Source: Paenibacillus cookii
Lineage (GTDB): Bacteria > Bacillota > Bacilli > Paenibacillales > Paenibacillaceae
Length of the DNA: 64,000 bases
NCBI RefSeq assembly: GCF_018333375.1
Contig: NZ_BORW01000002.1
Span: 341,151-405,150 of the forward strand
Reading direction: 5' to 3'
Shown here: positions 59,185-64,000 of the stretch, in pieces
How the letters are laid out: every line of letters begins with the position of its first letter
Position numbering within the stretch: the stretch's first letter is position 1
Notes under the pieces: model-generated
The model's input: only the letters and a program-made list of their open reading frames with translations
The model's database searches: none
Told to the model about the DNA's origin: nothing
Made by a program: the position numbers and the translations under genes

Positions 59185-59862
59185 TCATTCCTTCCACAGT
59201 TTCGTGAACAAACCCGGCTTTCTTCCGACCAGCCCTTTTTCGATCGCATAACGCGTCAGTTGAACCCGGTTTTCCAAATGAAGCTTCTGCAAAATGTTTT
59301 TCAAATGGTTTTTTACCGTCTGGTCCGAAATATGCAGCTCCGCCGCGATCTCTTTGTTGGTCAAACCCGACGCCACCCAGTTCAAAATTTCGCGCTCCCG
59401 GTTGGTCAGCGTCTCATGATGCTCCGGGCTTTTCGCCGCCAACGGAAATTCGCGCAAAATTTGCGTGGCTAATTCCCGGCTAAGCGGCGCCTCGTCGCTC
59501 ATGATCGCGTGCAAATATTCGATCCAGGTCGAAGGGGACAAGTTTTTAAGCAAATACCCCTGCGCCCCTTGCTTCAACGCTTCGAACAAATGCGACGCAT
59601 CGTCCGAAACGGTAATGATCACGATTTTGACGTACGGATACCGCAGCTTGATCTGCCTTGTCGCTTCAAGCCCTCCGATTCCCTGCATCTGGATGTCCAT
59701 CAGAATGAGATCCGGCATCAGGGATTCGGTCATCGCAACGGCCTCCTCCCCGCTTGTGGCCAGTCCCACCACCTCGAACGAAGCATCCCCGGACAAAATC
59801 TCGTTTACCGCCTCGCGGGCATGCGCGGAGTCGTCGGCGATCAAAACGCGATACGTGCTCAT
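59185..59862 (-). CDS. NarL/LuxR-family response regulator
   Basis: The 225-residue protein has a receiver domain with Asp10/Asp11 and phospho-acceptor Asp56 (LILMDIQM). The C-terminal LuxR helix-turn-helix reads TNREREILNWVASGLTNKEI, then AAELHISDQTVKNHLKNIL. ATG 59862 overlaps the kinase stop codon (ATGA), so the pair is translationally coupled. It resembles the LiaR/DegU-type group. Target genes are unknown; the divergent polysaccharide deacetylase gene upstream of the kinase is one candidate by position. Confidence 0.93.
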   Translation of the reverse strand: MSTYRVLIADDSAHAREAVNEILSGDASFEVVGLATSGEEAVAMTESLMPDLILMDIQMQGIGGLEATRQIKLRYPYVKIVIITVSDDASHLFEALKQGAQGYLLKNLSPSTWIEYLHAIMSDEAPLSRELATQILREFPLAAKSPEHHETLTNREREILNWVASGLTNKEIAAELHISDQTVKNHLKNILQKLHLENRVQLTRYAIEKGLVGRKPGLFTKLWKE

Positions 59863-60695
59863 GATGTTTCAGCCCCCTTTCTGATCTCGACCCGGCTCCC
59901 CTTGGAAAGCGGGATAAAATCGACCTGCCATCTCAGCTCCTGCGCCCGTTCCTTCATGATCCGCAGCCCGTACCGGTCTTTCATTTGAAAAGGGTCCAGG
60001 ATCGTTCCCCTGCCGTTATCGTCGATCCGCACCACCCAAGCCTCCGCATCCCCGCTGCCGGTCACCGTCACCAGATCCGCGTGGGCATGTTTGCGGACAT
60101 TGAGCAGCGCTTCGCGGATGCAGGCGAGCAGCTCCACTTTTTCCTTGGCGGTAAAAACCGGGTCGGGGATGTCCCATTGGATCGAAGGATGGATGAACGT
60201 TTCCTTGGCCGTATGCTCGATCCGCGATTTCATGGAATCCTCGATCTCCTGTTCGTCGGCATTCGCCTGAAAACGCAAGTTCGCGATCGCTTGTCTCACG
60301 TAACGGTTCACCTCATGCACCAGCTTGCGCATTTCCTTGAACTCGGTTTGCGCCGCAAGCCCATGCTGCCGCGCTTCCGCCCGGTCCATTTTGACGGACA
60401 ACAGAAACAGCGACTGGGCGATGCCGTCATGCAGTTCCCGTGCCAAAAGATCCCTCGCGGCCAACGCCGCATTTTCCGCACGCTCCTTGTTCAGCTCCTC
60501 CTGAACCTGCTCCAGCCGGTGAAACAGCTGGCTGAGCAGCGTCATGCTGATCAGAAAGACGATGACCGGAGTCAAAAAATTCCCCGCCTCCATCGACAAA
60601 TACGGCATCAACAGCGTATGGCGCACATATTCCCACAGCCCGACCGTCAGCGTCGGAACGATCAAAATCATCCATTTGATTTGCGTATAAGACAT
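59859..60695 (-). CDS. NarL-type sensor histidine kinase (HisKA_3)
   Basis: The 278-residue kinase has two spans (about 8-25 and 38-56) with a very short external loop. A coiled-coil linker and the HisKA_3 motif ARELHDGIAQSLFLL with phospho-acceptor His89 follow, then a small HATPase (NVRKHAHADLVTV, DDNGRG, YGLRIMKERA). ATG 60695 lies four to five bases after GGGAGGG; ATG 60725 (MLKKPF) is an alternative. The short loop suggests sensing within the membrane or through another protein. It precedes its response regulator with a 4-nt overlap. Confidence 0.9.
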   Translation of the reverse strand: MSYTQIKWMILIVPTLTVGLWEYVRHTLLMPYLSMEAGNFLTPVIVFLISMTLLSQLFHRLEQVQEELNKERAENAALAARDLLARELHDGIAQSLFLLSVKMDRAEARQHGLAAQTEFKEMRKLVHEVNRYVRQAIANLRFQANADEQEIEDSMKSRIEHTAKETFIHPSIQWDIPDPVFTAKEKVELLACIREALLNVRKHAHADLVTVTGSGDAEAWVVRIDDNGRGTILDPFQMKDRYGLRIMKERAQELRWQVDFIPLSKGSRVEIRKGAETS

Positions 60696-60859
60696 AAGGC
60701 CCTCCCGAAAAGGCTTTTTCAACATATTGTAGCATGAAGCCGGGAAAAATGCCTGACCCCTCTGGGCCATGCCATGTATGTTCGCCTCCTCTCCGTCGCA
60801 TACTACCTACGGACTTTGGGAACGGGTCATGGACACCATTACATATAGGGGTTGAAACC

Positions 60860-61603
60860 ATGCAAATTTACATGCGGAGGATGCTGCTGACGGCTTGTGC
60901 CGCCGTCCTGGCGACCGGAATTCTCGCTCCGGCGGCCGCGGCCCCTTCCGGAAATAAAGGGCGGGAATATTACGAACAACGCGGGGATGTCGTCTGGGAA
61001 ATACCGAACAGGGAGAAAGTGATCGCCTTTACCTTTGACGATGGGCCGGATCCGGAGGAAACCGGGCAGATTCTCGATTTGCTGAAGCAATACGATGCCA
61101 AAGCCACTTTTTTTGTCGTCGGCAAGCAGGTGGAGAAACATCCCGAGCTGGTGCGGCGCGAAGTGGCCGAAGGGCATGAGCTCGGAAACCATACGTACGA
61201 CCATGCTTATTTCAACCGCGGCAGCTCCGCGGAAACGATCGCAAGCCAACTGCTCCGCACGCAGGAGGCCATCTTCAAAGCGACGGGAAAAAAATCGTAT
61301 CTGTTCCGCCCTCCCGGCGGTTACTATAGCGACCGGATGATCGAAACCTGCAAAAAAAACGGGTATTTGGTGGTCATGTGGTCCTGGCATCAGGATACGT
61401 GGGACTGGAACCGCCCGGGCGTCAAAAAAATCGTCAACAAAGTGCTCGGCAACGCCCGCAACGGCGACATCGTGCTGATGCATGACCACGTCGAAGGCAG
61501 GTCGCAAACGGTGGACGCGTTAAAGGAAATTTTGCCTGAGCTGAAAAAACGGGGTTACCGTTTCGTGACGGTCTCGGAGCTGGCGCAATACAACATTCCT
61601 TGA
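60860..61603 (+). CDS. polysaccharide deacetylase (NodB domain)
   Basis: The 247-residue protein has a signal peptide (MRRMLLTACAAVLATGILAP) and a NodB domain. The metal/base motif is TFDDGPDP (Asp60, Asp61), zinc ligands are His111 and His115 in GNHTYDH, RPPGGYYS is motif 3 and MHDH is the last motif. It resembles PdaA/PgdA-type peptidoglycan or chitin deacetylases acting on N-acetyl groups outside the cell. ATG 60860 lies eight bases after AGGGGTT. It diverges from the two-component system and is followed by a strong terminator. Confidence 0.9.
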   Translation: MQIYMRRMLLTACAAVLATGILAPAAAAPSGNKGREYYEQRGDVVWEIPNREKVIAFTFDDGPDPEETGQILDLLKQYDAKATFFVVGKQVEKHPELVRREVAEGHELGNHTYDHAYFNRGSSAETIASQLLRTQEAIFKATGKKSYLFRPPGGYYSDRMIETCKKNGYLVVMWSWHQDTWDWNRPGVKKIVNKVLGNARNGDIVLMHDHVEGRSQTVDALKEILPELKKRGYRFVTVSELAQYNIP

Positions 61604-61647
61604 GATAACCCAGCGGGTAGGAGCAAAGGACGTAAGAATAACAAACG

Positions 61648-61698
61648 AAGGACATGGCATTTTGCCAGCATTGTTGCTGCCTGCCATGTCCTTTTTTT
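61648..61698 (+). terminator. Rho-independent terminator of the deacetylase gene
   Basis: AAGGACATGGCA and TGCCATGTCCTT form a perfect 12-bp stem across a 22-nt loop, followed by seven T. It lies between convergent genes. Confidence 0.85.
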
Positions 61699-61711
61699 GC
61701 CTGAAAAGCAA

Positions 61712-63100
61712 TCACGGTTTGGACCAGTCGAGAGGCACTCGGATCGTTGTCGGCGGTTTCGGTTCATACCCTGGCTTGTAGTCGTACATAGTCATGTTGA
61801 TCTGCTTCAGCGAGCCGCTTTCGAGTTTGGGGAATTTCATTTGAAAATCGAACCTCTCTTTGGAGATTCTTACCGGCTGGCCAATGCTGTGATGTTCCTT
61901 TTCATTCGAATCGATAAGAATCAATGTCGGTCTTTGATTTTCGGCATCGCTTGCTTCGTAAGTAAGGATTGTTCCTTCATCCTTATAATCCACGCGGGTA
62001 ACGGTGACCTTCCCGTCGTTTCTGCCCTTCAACTCGATCGGAAAAGCGTCATTCAAAGGCGCTTGTTCCTCGCGTCGAATGAAATTTTCAGCTTTCTCGG
62101 ATGGATCGTCGAACAACACTTCCACATATTTGGGATGCGGATTGATGGCGGAGGGCGGGCTGAAATTGCCGATTATTTCATAGTCTCCTCCGAGGCCCCC
62201 GCTTGTTGCAAAATCGGTTTGAAGATCGTCCCGCAGCCTGTAAGAAATTTCGTGTTCCCTGTATTCGCTGGTACGGATGGCGATCTGCGTCGAGACCGGC
62301 GTGAACGTAATGCGTTCGATCGTTCTTGTCCTGCCTTTCGTCTCCACGGTTTGATTCGGAAAAAAGATTTTGGTATCCGGACTCGTTTTCGAGACGGACA
62401 AAGGAACGGTCACGGACCAATCGCCCTTGACTTGGCCGATCTGCGTGATATTCATGTGCAGCTTATAACCGTCGAGATATTGATAAGCATCGATAAGCGT
62501 GCTTCCGATAAAAGCATGATCGTTCAGTTGAGTAAATTTGTGCGTGCTCGATGCCGTCGGCTCTGCCCCGTCAAATTTCAGATCATAGTGTACGGCAACA
62601 TCTTTTTCGCCGATGATTTTCTTTTTGTCCAAATACTCTACGTCGTAATTTAATACGATTTGAACCCCGTCATAAAAAACCTCATCCATCGTAAACCGGA
62701 TATTGCGGTCGATGACCGATGTATTGAGATGCACGCCGAGGCCCTCTTTTTCGATCTTCGACAAGCCTTGTTCCTCAAACCCCCCGTCGGCCAGCAGCAT
62801 CTTCATGAACGGAAATCGGGACAAAGCCGCCCTGACTTCCGGCGAGGAAAATAAGACGGCTCCCCCAAGCAATATCAACACGAGGAACGACGCGGCTGCG
62901 GCCCGCCACCTGTTCCGGATTTGCTGCTTCCTCCGACTAGCTTCCGCGGCCGATAAATAACGGTCCCATACGTCTTCAAAAGGCGCAACGGGTTGATGTT
63001 CCTCCCATTTTCTAAGAATGCTCCCGGCATGCTCCCGCATGATTTGGTCCTGCTCGGTTACGTTTGGTTCAGCATGTACCGGATCACGTTTCGCGCTCAT
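61712..63100 (-). CDS. anti-sigma-factor-like membrane protein (DUF4179 type)
   Basis: The 462-residue protein has a cytosolic N-terminal part (residues 1-65, with RKWEEHQPVAPFEDVWDRYL), a single span at about 66-85 and a large extracellular part. That part begins SSPEVRAALSRFPFMKMLLA and continues into DUF4179/DUF5643-like beta domains. Such proteins follow ECF sigma factors in Firmicutes and hold them inactive. Its ATG 63100 overlaps the sigma gene stop codon (ATGA), a strong sign of partnership. The cytosolic part lacks a classical zinc-binding HXXXCXXC motif. A role as sigma inhibitor is inferred from family and coupling. Confidence 0.85.
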   Translation of the reverse strand: MSAKRDPVHAEPNVTEQDQIMREHAGSILRKWEEHQPVAPFEDVWDRYLSAAEASRRKQQIRNRWRAAAASFLVLILLGGAVLFSSPEVRAALSRFPFMKMLLADGGFEEQGLSKIEKEGLGVHLNTSVIDRNIRFTMDEVFYDGVQIVLNYDVEYLDKKKIIGEKDVAVHYDLKFDGAEPTASSTHKFTQLNDHAFIGSTLIDAYQYLDGYKLHMNITQIGQVKGDWSVTVPLSVSKTSPDTKIFFPNQTVETKGRTRTIERITFTPVSTQIAIRTSEYREHEISYRLRDDLQTDFATSGGLGGDYEIIGNFSPPSAINPHPKYVEVLFDDPSEKAENFIRREEQAPLNDAFPIELKGRNDGKVTVTRVDYKDEGTILTYEASDAENQRPTLILIDSNEKEHHSIGQPVRISKERFDFQMKFPKLESGSLKQINMTMYDYKPGYEPKPPTTIRVPLDWSKP

Positions 63101-63636
63101 TGCATCTCCTCCTCGCATCGAACCTCGTGCCGCCGCAAAGTCTGGCTGCGCCTTAATTGTTTTAGCGCTTCATGAAGCCTGGATTTGCATGTCCCTTCAG
63201 GAATGTGGAGTGCTTCAGCCACCTCGGGCAGCGACAGCTCCGCATAATAATGCAAAATGATCACTTCTTTTCTTTTGGCCGAAAGCCTGTTCACCGATTC
63301 CCAAAGTTCCCGCTCGCTTTCGCTTTTCATCATCGATTCCTCCACCAGGAATTCGTCACCGATGTCGGGCGGGTCCGCTTGAAAGAAAAGCCATCTCTGC
63401 TTGCGCATGGCGCTTTTGGCTAAGTTTACGGCGATGCGGCACAACCACGGTCTGAGCGGTCTGGATGGATCGTATTGGTCGAATTTTTGAAATGCCCGCA
63501 AAAACGTTTCCTGCATGATATCGTCGGCCATCGGACTTGAACGGGTCAACATCAACGCGATCCCGTACACATAAGGCGAGTGTTTGTTATATATGGACCT
63601 GGCTTGTTCTTCGGATATGTTCTGAAGTCCCAACAT
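63097..63636 (-). CDS. ECF-type RNA polymerase sigma factor
   Basis: The 179-residue protein has sigma region 2 at about 18-85 (SPMADDIMQETFLRAFQKFD, RPWLCRIAVNLAKSAMRKQR) and region 4 at about 120-172 (SAKRKEVIILHYYAELSLPE, VAEALHIPEGTCKSRLHEAL). Regions 1 and 3 are absent, as in all ECF factors. ATG 63636 follows GGGGGAAGCG. It is cotranscribed and translationally coupled with the membrane protein downstream. Its targets are unknown; autoregulation is usual for this class but I could not find a convincing promoter match upstream. Confidence 0.93.
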   Translation of the reverse strand: MLGLQNISEEQARSIYNKHSPYVYGIALMLTRSSPMADDIMQETFLRAFQKFDQYDPSRPLRPWLCRIAVNLAKSAMRKQRWLFFQADPPDIGDEFLVEESMMKSESERELWESVNRLSAKRKEVIILHYYAELSLPEVAEALHIPEGTCKSRLHEALKQLRRSQTLRRHEVRCEEEMQ

Positions 63637-64000
63637 CGCTTCCCCCTTGTCTCGTTACCTTCTATACGCTTTGAAATGCCCAACCGTTCGGTCCAAGCTG
63701 CAAAAAAATGCTGCAGACCGGCGCGATCTTATGTTAAAGTTGTGAAAAATATCGTTTTACGGAAGAAGCTACATATAATGAGTGTTTTGCATAATTCCGT
63801 TTCAGAGAAGAAGCGATAGCATATTCACTGTCGTTAAGGGGTAATTTTCGAAAATGGTATTATATGGATGAAGAAAAGGGCAGACTTGCAGAATTTTAGA
63901 ACAGCTCGTTTTTTAAGCGGCAGCCCGTTTTGAATGATGAGAAACGGCGAGCGCAGATGCAAGCAGAACAATGGCATTCAAATACTGGTGAGTTGTGACT
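63637..64000. other. intergenic region at the right edge
   Basis: About 364 bases without a supported gene. It holds the upstream region of the ECF sigma gene and AT-rich stretches with TATTAT-like elements (63860-63875). A reading frame from ATG 63938 stays open to the window edge but has no ribosome binding site and no recognisable product, so I do not call it. Confidence 0.5.

Noticed and set aside
63640..63720. An ECF-type promoter (GGAAC-like -35, CGTC-like -10) upstream of the sigma gene
   Set aside because: Candidate hexamers on the minus strand match poorly and the spacing is not convincing.
1..64000. CRISPR arrays, rRNA or tRNA genes, and intact insertion sequences
   Set aside because: No regularly spaced repeats, no rRNA-like or cloverleaf sequences and no transposase frames were seen when reading both strands.

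Overview
The window looks like chromosomal DNA of a spore-forming, low-to-mid GC Gram-positive bacterium of the Paenibacillaceae type. The pointers are a Tgl-type spore-coat transglutaminase, an S-layer-anchored (SLH) glycoside hydrolase, a T-box leader on proS, Zur and cre boxes of Bacillus type, strong AGGAGG ribosome binding sites, frequent TTG/GTG starts, and a high density of two-component systems and efflux pumps. This assignment is inference from gene content. I saw no rRNA, tRNA, CRISPR array or intact insertion sequence.

Layout. 0-10 kb: the first codons of a GH36 alpha-galactosidase (leaving the window on the left) diverge from an AraC regulator. Then come a DHA2 efflux pump with a consensus promoter carrying two palindromic operators, a radical SAM/SPASM protein, tgl, a chemoreceptor, a TetR regulator, an SDR dehydrogenase and an SgrR-like regulator split by a 4-bp tandem duplication. 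10-15 kb: an ABC-2 exporter operon (ATPase, two permeases) followed by its own response regulator and kinase, the layout of peptide-antibiotic resistance modules. 15-22 kb: a methyltransferase, an alditol-oxidase-like flavoprotein and a zinc alcohol dehydrogenase, then a strikingly AT-rich island (about 19.2-21.06 kb) with two unrecognised genes. The island abuts a 3' remnant paralogous to the gene at 16.2 kb. 21-25 kb: a znuC-znuB-znuA-CobW zinc operon whose promoter is bracketed by three Zur boxes. 25-31 kb: a TetR/MFS efflux pair, then a tightly overlapping five-gene operon of methyltransferase, PAP2 enzyme, DedA protein, response regulator and kinase, a candidate envelope-lipid stress system.

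31-42 kb: an EamA transporter, a Ycf48-like repeat lipoprotein, a divergent LysR/MetX-like hydrolase pair, and a decaying second ABC-2/two-component module (response regulator and ATPase fused by deletion, kinase frameshifted at its H box). An MBL hydrolase, a frameshifted MFS gene and an ArsR-type regulator follow. 42-50 kb: surface and secreted proteins (a 1016-residue discoidin/DUF4855 protein with a cre box, an SLH-GH18 hydrolase, a lipoprotein phosphodiesterase). 50-57.6 kb: GNAT and proS under a T-box, then a fucose-type catabolic operon (fucI, kinase, fucA) divergent from a LacI regulator, with two matching operators and a consensus cre box between them. 57.6-64 kb: a KtrB potassium channel subunit, a NarL-type two-component system, a polysaccharide deacetylase, and an ECF sigma factor translationally coupled to its DUF4179 anti-sigma-like partner.

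Four loci carry frameshifts or fusions. Two of them are 4-bp changes at tetranucleotide repeats, so they may be real microevolution rather than read errors.
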